From Cryptomeria japonica (taxonomy: Eukaryota; Streptophyta; Pinopsida; Cupressales; Cupressaceae): DNA of 64,000 nt. Below are positions 33,556-50,363 of the stretch, in pieces. Within the stretch, counting starts at the first letter, position 1. Every line of letters starts with the position of its first letter. The stretch spans positions 287,867,957-287,931,956 of the forward strand of contig NC_081410.1 of NCBI RefSeq assembly GCF_030272615.1, written 5' to 3'. Under the pieces are notes generated by a model. The model was given only the letters and a program-made list of their open reading frames with translations. It did no database searches and was not told the DNA's origin. Made by a program: the position numbers and the translations under genes.

Positions 33556-35634
33556 TTTTATGGATTAGTGTGACCTAAAGTTGTTTGTGATGCAGAGATC
33601 AAGATCAATTTCAGAGCTAGTTGTTCGGTTAATGTATTGTTTGAGAGATGCAACTAAGATTTAGTCTGGTTTCAGGAAAGATCTATCCTGTATAAGACAT
33701 TAATCTAAGTTGATTCGAGAGTAGTGACTAAGATTCAGTCTGGTTTCAGGAATGATTTATCCTATGTAAGACGTTTATCTAAGTAACTTAAGTTTGATAG
33801 GTAGTTGATTGAACTAGCTGAAAGATGATCGACCAGATCACGCAATACAAATGGCAGAGGTCCACTGTCTTGATCTATTTATGCTTAGGATGATGATAAT
33901 TAGTATTATGTTTGTTGTAGCCTGTTTTAGGCAAGTTTGACTGCTCTGTACTGACAAAATCGAAGATTCATACGACAGGATTTACTGAGCCAAACGACAA
34001 TTTAATAGCTCCAGGAAGACAACAGTTTTGTTTCATATGAGTTATTGCCTAGTACCATACAAAAAATGGGTATGTCCAGAATGACAAAAGATTCAGTGCA
34101 GTTATGTTTCGTACGACACAGGATTTAACTTCAGACGACAAACTGCTAGGTTTTGTACGATAGAGGATTGAGCTCAGATGACAAATTATCAGGTTCATAT
34201 GACACATGATATGAAGCAGGATGATAAATGATCAGATTCGTATAGCTATTCACAGGACAAAGACAAAAATTTAGTTATTGGATAGTTGAGTATAACAACT
34301 GAGTATGACCAATTCTGAGATGGACTGATTTTTTACCAGGATAGACTAGTTTTGGATAGAATTTTGACTTAGGATGGACTAGTTTTGACATGGACAAAGT
34401 TTTTGATCACTGAGTTGTTTCTTGTTTTCTCCAGTTTTTGGTAATTAAGTTTTTGTTTCAGGGATGAAAACACAAAAAACACGTAGTATGAATAGTAACT
34501 CCAATCACAACATGCAAGCCCTAAGGAATTTGGTGAGAGAAGAAAACCTTTGCTTGTAGACTCAGGTACACACCCAATCAAAATACGACCACTGAGTCTC
34601 ACACAATGGACTCTCAATGTCGTATCATCCAACTCCAAATGCTAATGGGGGCACGAAATTACAAGTATCTTGGGAGAGTTACTATCTTTTGCACAAATAT
34701 TATGCCCCTTTCAGAGGTGAACCGGGTAGCTTCTAATTTTAATTGGATCTAGTAAGGGGTCCATTCTGTGCGTCAAGGTATAAACTCAATTAAGAGGTCT
34801 CCTAGCCTTGAAAACCAAGGTTTAATATACCCGAACGTACGGAGGAGAGCTATTCCTGAGCACTGTCGTTGACTTGATTTTCATCAAATCACATTTATTT
34901 TATAGTGGGTTGGAGTACTTGGCATTTAGTCATTCCCACCTAGGTCATTCCCCTCACGCTGGTCGTAAATGCTTTAAGAGTTTTTAAGCTCCTCGGGAGG
35001 GCAGGCCTGCTAAAGATGTACAAATCTCAAACAAAGAAAAAACCTCAAAGGTCTGGATTTCTGATTGTCTAGAAAAAGACAAGAGCATACTCTCCTACCT
35101 CTTAGAATCTTCTAAAAACACAAAATATAGATTTGTTCTTTAACCAGATAGCAATTTAGGTGCCTAAAAATGAATTGAAAGAATACACAATGTTTGGTTG
35201 ATTCTCCTCAGGCAACTTGCAAAGACAATGAATTAGTATTCATATTGTCTTTGTGCGACAAGCATATTCTTCGATAAGCGTTCTGCAAAAAACTGATTAG
35301 GCTGTGAAAAATTCTAAGATAGACAGATAAACAACCAGGGTCAGTCGTTAGTATAATCAATTTGAACAGAAAACCAAAATCACAAAAAAAAAAATTTTGT
35401 CTTTTTAACTAGAAAAACACAGAATCGTATGACAGAGTTTAAGCTCGTACGATACAGGATTTTGTCTCGTACAATACAGGATTCCTATTCATACGACACT
35501 TGTAGTTTGTCATTTCAGTCTATGAAAAATGTCGTACGAGATGACGCAGAGGCTGTACGGATGAAAAATCCAAAAAGTCAAAAATCTGAAGAAAAAAAAA
35601 AGTCAGTCTTGGAGGCCGAAAAATGTAGTCTTCT
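33556..35634 (-). other. Leader of Tat copy 2, with two TCGTACGA-type arrays
   Basis: About 2.08 kb separate the primer site from the gag ATG. One array lies at 33965-34240 (perfect palindrome 34109-34116; repeated ACGACA and ATGACA words). A second lies close to the primer site at 35425-35560 (palindromes 35445-35452 and 35532-35539). The middle part, 34600-35300, corresponds to the start of the window. No conserved frame was found. Confidence 0.7.
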
Positions 35635-35652
35635 GCCCCACGGTGGGCGCCA
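35635..35652 (-). other. Primer-binding site, tRNA-Lys type (Tat copy 2)
   Basis: On the minus strand TGGCGCCCACCGTGGGGC complements 18 bases at the 3' end of plant tRNA-Lys (ending GGTGGGCGCCA). It lies six bases downstream of the LTR end. The tRNA identity is from memory of plant tRNA-Lys sequences. Confidence 0.82.
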
Positions 35653-35658
35653 GAAATA

Positions 35659-36788
35659 TGTGTGTGAAAAGTGAATAAGGATTTGTATCTGCAAGACACA
35701 ACACTTCAATTAATTCATTACATGTATGGTTAGACAAATATAATCATGAATAATAAAACCATAATAAATCGACCAATTGCCTTCTAAAAGATGCGAGTAT
35801 AAGATTGCTCTCAAATTTTTATAGGCAATACCAGTGACTAGACTACACCAAGATGAAGGATTTAATCTATATGAGCATGATATTAAGCTAAAATTAATGC
35901 AATATGGATGAATAATTCAAGAAATAACAAATTCAAGCAATATGGATGCAAATAATCTCAAAAAAGCACAATACATTCAATGACTCCAAAGCAAAAATCA
36001 GTGTAATAATAATCTCCAAGCATGTTCTCAAAAATCTCTGGGGTAAATTGGACGAGAGCTGAAGGCTAAATTTATAGATAATTACAAGAGAGATGATGAA
36101 AAAGCTCAATTTAGGATTAATTGAAAATAATTGAGAAATTAGGTTCAGTTAGGCTTGAGATAGATTCCAATTATAGTTTAATTGAAATGCATTCAAATAA
36201 GAAGTTCAAGTTGCATTGGAAATAATATTAAATTAATTCCATGCATTTGTGATAAAAATAGATAATTCTTTTATTTATTCAAGAAAAGAGTCTTTTCAAT
36301 GCAACTGAACTTCTTTTTCTAAAAAGCTTTAAGTTCCAATTTTAGAGAATGATCAATAATTCAATTAATTGTTTTTCTAATTTCAAGTTCTCAATTTAGA
36401 AAAGGAAATAATATCTCAAGTTTGATTTCTCTCTCAATTCAATTATTTTATTTTATTTTCAATTCAACTCTTTCTTTGTGATTAATTCCTCTTTTGTAAT
36501 AAATCAATTCCTTTTTTAATGATTAAATGGCAAATTTATTAATTAATTAAATATGCAAGGATATTTAATAAATTAAAATAGGATAATTGATCAAAAATGA
36601 TATTCTTGGAATGATTCAATTAAATAAATATTTAATTAATATAGAGTATTGATTTTCCATGTGATATTTGATAATTGAAGAATTAATAATGTGCTCAAGA
36701 TTGATTTTAATTGCCTTTGGTTAGGATGTTGGTGATGTTGTCGAGATTAGGGACCCATGGTTTAGAGGACCAATTTTAGGGTATTACA
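35659..36788 (-). repeat. 5' LTR of Tat copy 2
   Basis: On the minus strand it runs from TGTAATACCCTAAAATTGG (36788) to TTCACACACA (35659), about 1130 bases with TG and CA ends. It matches the truncated 3' LTR (20781-20096) and the LTR fragment of copy 3 (37895-36789). It is very rich in A and T. Confidence 0.85.
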
Positions 36789-37895
36789 ATACCAATTACT
36801 AGACTACACCAAGACAAAAGATTTAATCTATATGAGCATAAGATTAAGCTAAATGGATGCAATATTAAGCTAGATATGCAAGATTAAGCTAAATGAATGA
36901 ATATTAAGCTAGATGAATTCAAGCAATCATGATTAAACTAAGTATTCAAAAAGCTAAACTAAGATGCAATAATCTCGAAGCATAATATCTTCAATGACTC
37001 TAGAGAAAAAACTGCACAATAACAATAAATCTCCAAGGTGTCTTGAATGAGAGCTGACGGGCTGAATTTATAGAGACTCAAAAGAGAGACAAACGGTCAA
37101 GATTGATTAACAATGAGTGGTTGAGATTCCTCAAGAAAAAGCATAATCCATGCTAATTGAAATAATTGAGAGATCAGATTAAGTTAATCTTGAGATAGAT
37201 TCCAATTATAGCTTGATTGAATGCATTCAAATCATAAGTTTAAGTTTGCATTGGAGATAAAATTAGTTGATTCCATGCACTTGATATAAAATTTAGTTGA
37301 TTCCATGCACATGAGATAAAATTAGCTCAAGATTTTATTTAGAAAAAGCCTTTTCAATGTAACTAAACCTCTTTCCTCAAGAAAAGATTTTAGTTTTAAT
37401 TTTAGAAAAAATGATTAATTCAATTGAATTGCTCATCTGAAATTTCTCAAGTTATCTCAATTTTAGAAAAAGAAGTATCTTAAGTTTGATTTTTCTCTCA
37501 ATTTCACTCTTTTGTTTTGTTTTCAATTTAACTCTTTCTTTTGCAAATTAATTCCTCTTTTTGTGATTAATCTCTTTTTTAAATTAATTCCTCTTTTTCT
37601 TTAAATTAATTCCTTTTTTTTTAATTTAAATGAAAAATTGATTTATTAATTAAATATGTTAGGATATTTAATTAAATAAATAGAATAATTGATCAAAAAG
37701 ATTTACTTGGAATGATTTAATTAATTAAATATATATTTTTTTAATATAGAGTGATTAATTCACCATGTAACATTAATGATTGAAGAACTAATTAATTAGG
37801 TGCTCAAGGTTGATTTAATTGCCTTTGGTTAGGACCTTGGTGATGTTGTCGAGATTGGGGCCCATGGTTTAGGTGACCATTTTTAGGGTACTACA
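36789..37895 (-). repeat. 3' LTR fragment of Tat copy 3
   Basis: On the minus strand it begins TGTAGTACCC at 37895 and ends at 36789 at a point equal to about 35827 of the copy 2 LTR. The last ~170 bases are missing because copy 2 sits there. AATAC at 36789-36793 may be one half of a target duplication, but the partner is lost. Confidence 0.78.
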
Positions 37896-37908
37896 TTTTC
37901 CCCTCTTT
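37896..37908 (-). other. Polypurine tract of Tat copy 3
   Basis: On the minus strand AAAGAGGGGAAAA directly precedes the LTR start. Confidence 0.82.
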
Positions 37909-37959
37909 GAATTAATGTGCGAGAAACACATTGGTTCAAAGAATAGTTTATGTCAAATA

Positions 37960-38400
37960 GATATCAGTTCTGAACTTGATGGATCACAAACCGATGAAGA
38001 GCAAGATGTTTAGCTTGATTTGAAGTGATTAAACTAAACATATTTGATTAAAGTGATACCGATCTTGAACTTGATTGAACAAGGACTGACAAAGAGGGAG
38101 ATACCGTTCTTGAACTTGATTGATCAAGAAACAAGCATTGATCTAGAACTTGATTGAACTAGATTGAACAAAGAGACAAAACTGATTCTGAACTTGAGTG
38201 AACAAGATCTGATTGAGCAAAGCGATAAAAATGATTTCGAACTTGATTGAACAAGAACCGATTAGCAAAGCGAGAATGTCTAGCTTGATTTGATGTGATG
38301 AAACTAAACATCTATTCGAAGATTGATTCAAATAAGGACAAAAAATTGATATGCCCCTAGAGATTGGTTTATTTGACATCAAAGAATCTCAACTTAATAC
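37960..38400 (-). repeat. CTTGATTGAACAAG minisatellite of copy 3
   Basis: GAACTTGATTGAACAAG-type units recur about every 35-55 bases, followed by CGATTAGCAAAGCGA-like tails. It is the same array as at 20850-21420, at the same distance from the polypurine tract. The stretch 38401-39109 has no recognised feature apart from the conserved block GCCCCCTCGGGAG near 38546. Confidence 0.7.
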
Positions 38401-39109
38401 GACGTGATTTAGTTAAGATTCCCCTAGTAATAAGGTTTAGTTGATTTTCTTTGACTAAAAAGATTTTTGCTCGACTTTAGATGAAGATTTGAAAAATTTA
38501 TCGACTTTTGAATTATTATAATCATTGAAAAAATGTCATGAGTATGCCCCCTCGGGAGTGAAATCGAAAGATAGTGAGGGTACAATGATTTTAGGCAACT
38601 TTGAAAAGATAAAAAGATTTAGCAATGATAATTTGAGCATGAAGATTGATGTTGAAGAATTAAAATCAGAATTGATTTGATTGCAAAATGATTCGAAAAA
38701 GCGACTTGAGGATGAAAGTGCGAAGTGGTCAACATCGTGAAATTTTGGACTAGAAAATTGACATCAAATTTCTATTTCGATCCCAAAAATGGACTCAAGA
38801 CAACCGATTTAATCAAGGGTACAAATTTTATGTCCATCAAAGCAAGTTTGAAAATTAGGGTTTGGGCTATATAAGGGGTTCAATGTGCCATTGTCAATTC
38901 ATTTTTACCTCTCAAAGTTAAAAATTTGAAGAAAACCTCCTGCAAAGAAAAATGGCAATTTCTATTCAAGAGAATTGATTTGAGCGCCAGAGATGACATA
39001 ATTGATCGCATAACTATACCCCAACAGTAAGTGATCGAACGCAAACCTTGTGCATTTCTTTTTTTTTCAATTTTTTTTCGAATTTTTTCATTTTGAAATT
39101 TGTTTGAAG

Positions 39110-39500
39110 TCATGTTGTGTCATTTATCATGTGGTTTCATACTCTTTCTCGTACGAGTGTCTATCATATTTTGTTCTATTGTATGGTCAAGTAGGGTTTC
39201 TCGTATGGTGTTCACCCTTGTATCGTATGAGTATGTTCTTGAGAGACCATTTAATCGTTCGACGAGTATTAAATTGTCATTTGGGTCTGTTTACTCATGC
39301 GGATCATTGTGTTTGCTTGTATGAGTTGCTGCTTGTCTGTGGTAACTCGTATGGAAAACATCAAGTATTTTTCTAGGTCTAAACAACAACTTTTGATTTT
39401 CAATTTTGTAAATTTGGATTCTTTAGCATGTTTAACACATTCTTAGTGCAAATTTGATCATGTACTGATGATTTGTGTGTTCGATTTTGTTCCGCTGACA
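39110..39500 (+). promoter_or_regulatory. Upstream region of antisense PMD gene in copy 3, with TCGTACGA array
   Basis: A perfect palindrome lies at 39149-39156; CTCGTATGG, ATCGTATGAG, TTCGACGAG and ACTCGTATGG follow up to about 39355. The array ends about 150 bases before the PMD ATG. Its placement equals that in copies 1 and 2. Confidence 0.5.
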
Positions 39501-40491
39501 ATGAGATTAGTACATGATTTATCAGATGCAGAGAGAGGTCACATAGGGTTGCGTGGATTTGGATATTTATTACAGATGCCTGATAGCTGTGTGAATCACG
39601 GTTTATTGACTGCATTGGTTGAACGTTTCTATTGTTAGCATAACAAATTTCATTTGCCAGTTGGAGAGATGACGATCACTCTAGAGGATATTTATAGGAT
39701 ATTGATGATTCTATTTGCTAGAGATAAGGTAGATTATGATTCTACTCCATGACCGAGTATTGAGGCTCTTATACGTATATTCCATGATGAGACTATTCTT
39801 GATCATGCTATTAGTTGGGATGATTTTTTGAGTAGGTATGGTGCAGAGTACCCTTTGGCTTGTGTTTTGGCTGGCATGATTGGTTGTTTTGTGATGCCTG
39901 ACAAGGGAAAATAGGGATTTTTATGTGGATGGGGTAGAATGCTAGAGAGATTGTTGACTCATCCAGTGAGATTAGGTTGGGGTTCATGCTTACTCGCTCA
40001 TATGTACCATGAGATGCATGAGATTGTCTATCGTGAGGGGAAGAGCATAGCAGCAGGTGTCCTAGTTTTGCAAATATGGGCATGGGAGCATATCCTGGTG
40101 TGTAGACCTATTGTAGATGATTTGAGAGAGGCACACCAACCTATTGTATGCTGGTATTCAGGTTATGTTACATAGCCCCACTTGGACAAGACTGATTTTT
40201 GGAGGAGGCAGTTGGATGACTTGATAGTTGTAGTATGGAGACCATATAGGGGTCTAGAGTTGTGGGACGATTGGAGGGTACAATGGAGAGATATGTTTAT
40301 GACTAGACCTTTGTTTGGAAGATTGACTTCTATTATTGAGTGATTTGTAGTATCTAGGGTTTTGAGACAGTATGGGAGACTACAGAGTATATCCCAAGAG
40401 TTCACAACATATGTTAGATATGGGGAGGAGCAGAGACGAGGATGGGCACCAAGACTATCATATGCATTGAGCATAGAGGAGTTGTCGATTT
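39501..40491 (+). pseudogene. Antisense PMD gene in Tat copy 3, cut by an insertion
   Basis: From the ATG at 39501 one frame is readable for about 330 codons, with six in-frame stops (for example near 39636 and 39750). Blocks: MPDSCVNHGLLTALVERF, LPVGEMTITLEDIYRILMIL, ISWDDFLSRYGAEYPLACVL, LGWGSCLLAHMYHEMHEIVY, WRPYRGLELWDDW and RRGWAPRLSYALSIEELS. It ends at 40491 where the long-LTR element begins. The C-terminal tail and coiled coil seen in copy 2 are absent. Many differences from copy 2 look synonymous or conservative. Confidence 0.78.
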
Positions 40492-45068
<4,577 letters not shown>

Positions 45069-45071
45069 TTT

Positions 45072-45085
45072 TGGTATCAGAGCCC
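45072..45085 (+). other. Primer-binding site, tRNA-iMet type (LARD-like element)
   Basis: TGGTATCAGAGCCC complements the 3' end of initiator methionine tRNA and lies three bases after the LTR end. Confidence 0.9.
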
Positions 45086-48000
45086 TAGGTTCATACACTG
45101 GTGAACATGGGCTACATTCATAACTTAGTTGAAACCGAACTATGGCTTGAAGTATAACACCTAGATGGAAACATGTGATATAACAAAGTGAAACATAAAT
45201 GAAAATTCTCTTAGATCAACAGATCAACAAATATCAATTCAAGGGGTTCCAAGGGTCACTAAAAGCCCTAAAATTTGAACCTATTAGTCATAAGGCTTAT
45301 AGCATAATAAAATCCCAAGGGTTGCGAAATGTTCAGTTATTTATTTATATAAAGTATTTCGGTGTTTAAAAATGAAAAGATAGTACTTTTGTGCTTATGA
45401 GGTTACCATTCAATTGGAACCTAAAATGCAATAATTGCCCTAATCAAACCAAGTAGGAGGAGATGAATCTTTCAATAAAATACCTCTGATGGTAACTAAA
45501 GGAGTGCCATCCATCGAGATATGTTCTTGACATGGCAAGTCAAGCAAGATAGTTAGACCTTAGATGAAGTCACCATAAACAAGATAAATAAGAATCGAGA
45601 CAGATCTAATTAAAATTTTAAGCTATATGAAATTATGATGGTTAAAAAGATCAAGGCCGCCATAGAAGACATAAATGAAGGAGAATTAAAAGGAACTCTT
45701 GTGAATCTTAGATAGAAGCATTGACCTATCCTAATGACTAGGTACCTTAAGAATGTGGTCATGTTAGATTTCTTATTAAGAGCATTTGTTAGACAATGTT
45801 TGTAGCAATATAGTTGAGCTAGAGTTGGATAACCCTGTAGATAAGAACTCAATTTGATGAATGGAAATTCCCTTGGTCAGAAAACTCTAGTAATACTATA
45901 GGTGAGTTAAATAAGGACAAAGGAGGCATGAACTTCTTGGGTAAAAAAACGTATTTACAATAAAACCTAAGTTCATCCGTGGTTATATAATTGGGGAAAC
46001 AAGCAAGTAAAACCTCAACTAGTTCCTTTATGGGAAGATAATCTTGGAGAAAGTAAATAATGGAAGAGAGAGTAGAGTTGATTTAGTAATCATATAAAAA
46101 TCCCCATTGAAATGCAAGGAGTGTAAAAGTATTAGGATCCCATAATCTAGAAATGTGTAACTAGTTTTCATTCAGAAACTAAGAAGAAAAGTGCAACCCA
46201 ATCATGGTTAGCCGCTAGGTACAAGACAATATGTAACACTATTTATCTACTAGGCACAATCGAAGAAGCTTTGCAAATTTTGACACTCAAGTGTGAAAGT
46301 ATGTGAAAACATTAAGTATGGATGAAACAACATGCAGATAGAAATGTCTTAGGAAAAAATAGTATAACAGTAATATAATACCAAAGCTTTAATGAGAATT
46401 AGTTGGCAGTATAAAATATTTTATGAGAACATAGATAAGGAGCCGAATTATGTGGTTAGCCAGGGGAAAACGTAAAAAAAATTATGGGTCTTAAGACATT
46501 GGTAGTTATTGGACATCCTTAAGTTATACCATAATTAGGTAACAAAATTCTAGGACGATAAGGTGTTTATTTTTTGTGTGGATTGAAAGAAATCGTAAGT
46601 TGTGATATGTCAGAAATAGCTAGTCAGTATATATAAATAAGTAATATGGAATGAGACAACTTCCCTCTTTACTAAATTTTAATTAAAAGGAGGAGTGTTG
46701 GTCACTTTTCAAGTGCACACCCCCTTGATTTCATAGTTGCATAAGTAGAGTAGGAGAGGATAAGTCCACTCTCCGAGTTGTTTGAAATATGTCATGAAAT
46801 GTGTGGGTAGAAATTGTTGTCAATCGTTATCAATCTTACTTGACAATAATTCCACCCCAAATGACTCTTAACCTTAAGTGTTAGTAATTTGGCAACAAGA
46901 TCCTACCTAATGAAGGCAAGTGAATGTTAGAGGTGAAAACATAAGGAGCTAGCACAAGGTGCTAAGAAAACAAATGATGTCCCTAGTAAAAATTATATAC
47001 ATTATACAACCCTAAGTGGTTCTAAGTAAACAAGTGTCAAAATTGAACCGAACTATCAACCAAGTGCATAAGACATGAAAGTGTTGATACTTGAACTACT
47101 ATGTAACATTGAATCAAGGTTTAGCATATTAAGATAAGTAATAGAAGTCCAAGAAGAATGGACGGAGAATGGTAGAGTTAGTGCAATCACCTGTTAGATA
47201 TAATTAAGGATGTTAATAACCCTAAATAGATAATGAATTATATCTGAAAGTGTTGCTAGTAATAGTAAGCACATGAAAGTTAAAATGGAACATGATCTAT
47301 TAAAAAAATAAAAAAAATGAATGTGATCTCGTGTATAGAAAATGTATTTCATAAATCGATAAAGGATTTTAAAGAATCTAAAATCTCAAGAGTCTAATAA
47401 TCACTTCCTAACACACTCAGGATGCATGATCTTGGGTGATGTGCTGCGGTTACTCCCTATAGCATGGCTAGAATGGTCATCTTGTTTCGAGTTTGATTCA
47501 ACATTAATTTTGATTTTCTTTGAAGAGTATATTGTGACACTGGGGCTAGGACTTTCTTTTTATTTATTTTGTTTATGAAGAGAAGACCACTAAATTTATG
47601 TTTCTTTTTATATGAACTATGGAACTTGCCATGTTTCTAGTTTTAATATTTTTCGATTGCCGACATTTTTCTTCTTTTTATTGGACTTGGCAGAAGTAAC
47701 TTGTATTTTTGAAAAGTGTCAAGTGGTCATTTTGATGGTTGATATAACTAGCCCTAGTGATGTGATTTGTGTAAATGTCTATCATGTTCATTAAACCACT
47801 GATAGTGTGTCACGGGAGAATACCGCAAGGAGTGAAATTAGGCACAAGAATTAACAAAGAATGTGTTTTATCAAATTAAGATAAAGGAAGGAATATCCTC
47901 CTAAGTAAAATTAATTGCGAGTAATCTAAAAGAGAAAAAAATTTATAACAATAGTGTGACCTAGACCTAATGAATTACGAAAGTAATGATTGTCGATTGG

Positions 48001-48762
48001 TAAATTTAGCATGTGTATGGAGATGGTTGCATGGATGATATCTGAAATAAGTATTAATAATTTCCATCACTCCTTTGGAATGGGATTGTAGGGTACCTTA
48101 ATGTTTGGAAATGGCGAATAATGTTCCCTATAAAACTTAAACCTTGGAGCCTAGAAATATAAAAACATTTTAATCCCTAGTGGTAGAAAACTACCCTATA
48201 TAAGAGCAGAATTGAAGAACCTAAATTTGATTTTGCCTTGCCACCTAAGAAATTTGGAAGAAATTATGCACCTAGGACGATTTAGCAAATAGTGTATTAA
48301 CACCCTAATGAGGTGCCTCGAATGTAGAATAAGTAGATTCGTTGTGGTTAAGTGTGATGTCAATTTTCTTAAGTAACATGCATGGACGAAAATACAGTAG
48401 GATAAACATGCTTTTAAACAAATCCTAAACAAAGTAGAACTCCTAGAAAATTCAATATGTGTAACCTTGATTGTGAGAGTTGATGTGTGTTATTGATATG
48501 ATCTGGATGGCGAAATAATGTAAGTTATTGAAAGATAGAACCTTGCAAACACCTACCTAAGATCAAAGGGAAATGTAATAAAAATACTAAGAACTTAACC
48601 TTGTGAAGATAGTAAGTTAATTACAATAATAAGTTGATCTTGGGTATTTCATCCTTCTAGTAGGCAAGTTAAGATTCTGAGTAACTAATAGACCATGTGG
48701 GAAATGTTATGTCCCTACTTTGTAATTCTACTCATGTGACTTCCAGGAGTAAGTCGAACTCT
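45086..48762. other. Internal region of the LARD-like element, no gene seen
   Basis: All six frames are densely stopped; the longest open stretch is about 80 codons and shows no retroelement motif. I found no zinc knuckle, protease, YVDD, RNase H or integrase block. Only the last 40 bases, with CCAGGAGTAAGTCGAACTC, resemble the terminal codons and tail of chromovirus polyproteins. Confidence 0.6.
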
Positions 48763-48774
48763 AGGGGAGGAGGA
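48763..48774 (+). other. Polypurine tract of the LARD-like element
   Basis: AGGGGAGGAGGA directly precedes the TG start of the second LTR. Confidence 0.88.
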
Positions 48775-48930
48775 TGTAAGGCCTTCCCCAAACCAAGCTT
48801 TGATTTACTTAGTTGACCATGTTTGACCCTATTAATAAATGCCTTAAAATTCAGTAAAATGGACTATGTTAGGCAGATAGATTTGTGAGAAAAGTAATTG
48901 AACCAAGTTATAGAGTTATCGCACCTTGTG
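48775..48930 (+). repeat. 3' LTR of the LARD-like element, truncated to 156 bp
   Basis: Matches 40492-40647 except for one base. It then passes directly into Tat copy 3 sequence that corresponds to about 24390 of copy 2. The rest of this LTR and about 0.9 kb of the PMD gene of copy 3 were therefore deleted together. Confidence 0.85.
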
Positions 48931-50363
48931 TTGATTGAGGAGATGATTTGATTTCATCATACTTGTGTTGATTGATTATGAGATGTCTTTTTACATGCTT
49001 TATTCTACATGCATGCATATCTTTTCAGTATGGATGTATGTAATGGAGATGAATATGGATATTTTTCTTTTTTCTTTTTCATATGCAAATAAATGATGAA
49101 AATGAGTAACTAGTAATTCAAATGTTTATTTTTCATGAAATAATATAAATGCAAATAAGTATATAATGAAATGTATGGATCTATATAAGATTCTCATGTA
49201 TGCAGCTAACATCTCAATACATAAGTACTCGATCGGAGAAATGATGATGAAAAAGAAAAAGGTACCACTTAGTTGAGAAATGATGATTTCTTCAGACTCT
49301 CATTCAAAAGATAAAGAGATCATTGTTATCTTGCCAAAATCACCTGAAATGCATAAAATTTTAGAATGAACGCAACCTAAACTTAGTCACTGGATTTGGT
49401 ATGCTTAATTTTCATCACTGAGCATATACAAACATAGCAGGCAAAACAGAGTTCCTTCTGTTTCATATGCAATATTAATTATCTTGTCCGTAATGACCCT
49501 TTTATCGTTCATATCCTTGGATAGATTACTCATGCATCTGGATTTCACATAAGCGGAGTCGAGGTATGTGTTACGATTTCACCTTGATGTGAAGGCACTT
49601 ATCATAGACACCTAGCTTATTAGATGTTTCTAGATCATCATAATCACTCCTATAAGCAAACAACAAAGAAAAAGTATTATGCCCCCAATCCTTGCTCCTC
49701 TTAGTCAAGATAGACTTCCTCAAGTTACTCAAAGGGAATAATAATCGAAAACCAATTTAGAAGACAACACACAGAAAATTTCAATCATATCTCAAACAGT
49801 TTAATGATTGTTCTCAGTAGTCTTGGTTTGCTTGTTTACTTAGTGATAAAACACTGCAGTTGTTTGGAGACAGGTGACTAACTTGGATTGGATGACCTGG
49901 TAGTACCTACAGAAAGATGACTTGGTTAAGTTTCTTAGGACATTTAGATTGATCAGTCGATTACCCTAAGACCAGGATGTTGATCGGTTTCAAGCCATGA
50001 GGGTTCCAAAAGAACCAGGATGTCACAAAAGTGACTAAAAGATATGTACAAGCAAAAGAAAAGATGTAATAAACCAAGAATGAAAATAAGAAATGCCAAA
50101 TTTGTGTTGATAGATGGAGAACTTGAATACAAGAGGCGACTGTTTACCAGGTTTTCACCTGCTTGTCAAAGGTCCTTTCTTCTTTTTTTTACTACCAAGG
50201 CGCATGTTTACCAGGTTTTTGACCAAGGCATTTGATTTTTTTTTTCATATTTTAATTTTTTTGATTTTCTTTTTTCTTTTCTTTTTTGATTTTTTCTTTT
50301 TTTTTTTTTTTTTTTGATTTTTTTCAGGACTTTTTAGTTGTACAGGTTGCTGGAGCAAAAATA
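48931..50363. other. Non-coding 3' stretch of Tat copy 3 after integrase
   Basis: It matches 24390-25899 of copy 2 and contains the same TCATTTGCAT-like short repeats (49000-49170) and a T-rich run at 50185-50330. The 65-base unit found twice in copy 2 occurs about once here (50150-50230). No gene was seen. Confidence 0.6.

Larger units (their letters stand above)
20096..36788 (-). mobile_element. Tat-lineage Ty3/gypsy retrotransposon, copy 2
   Basis: Minus-strand order: 5' LTR (36788 to 35659), tRNA-Lys primer site, about 2 kb leader, gag, protease plus G-patch-like domain, linker, RT, RNase H, second RNase H, integrase, long 3' region with an antisense PMD gene, polypurine tract and 3' LTR (from 20781). 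The full span is about 16.7 kb. The 3' LTR is cut at about 20096, where sequence of copy 1 in opposite orientation begins. It appears to have inserted into the 3' LTR of copy 3, because LTR sequence resumes at 36789. Stops and frameshifts affect all genes. Confidence 0.88.

Noticed and set aside
46683-46720. Possible further LTR start (AAAAGGAGGAGTGTTGGTCAC)
   Set aside because: It looks like a polypurine tract followed by TGTTGG, but no second LTR copy, primer site or target duplication was found in the surrounding sequence.
47612-47794. 60-codon frame in the LARD-like centre
   Set aside because: Short, AT-rich, Phe-rich, with no relatives within the window; expected by chance.
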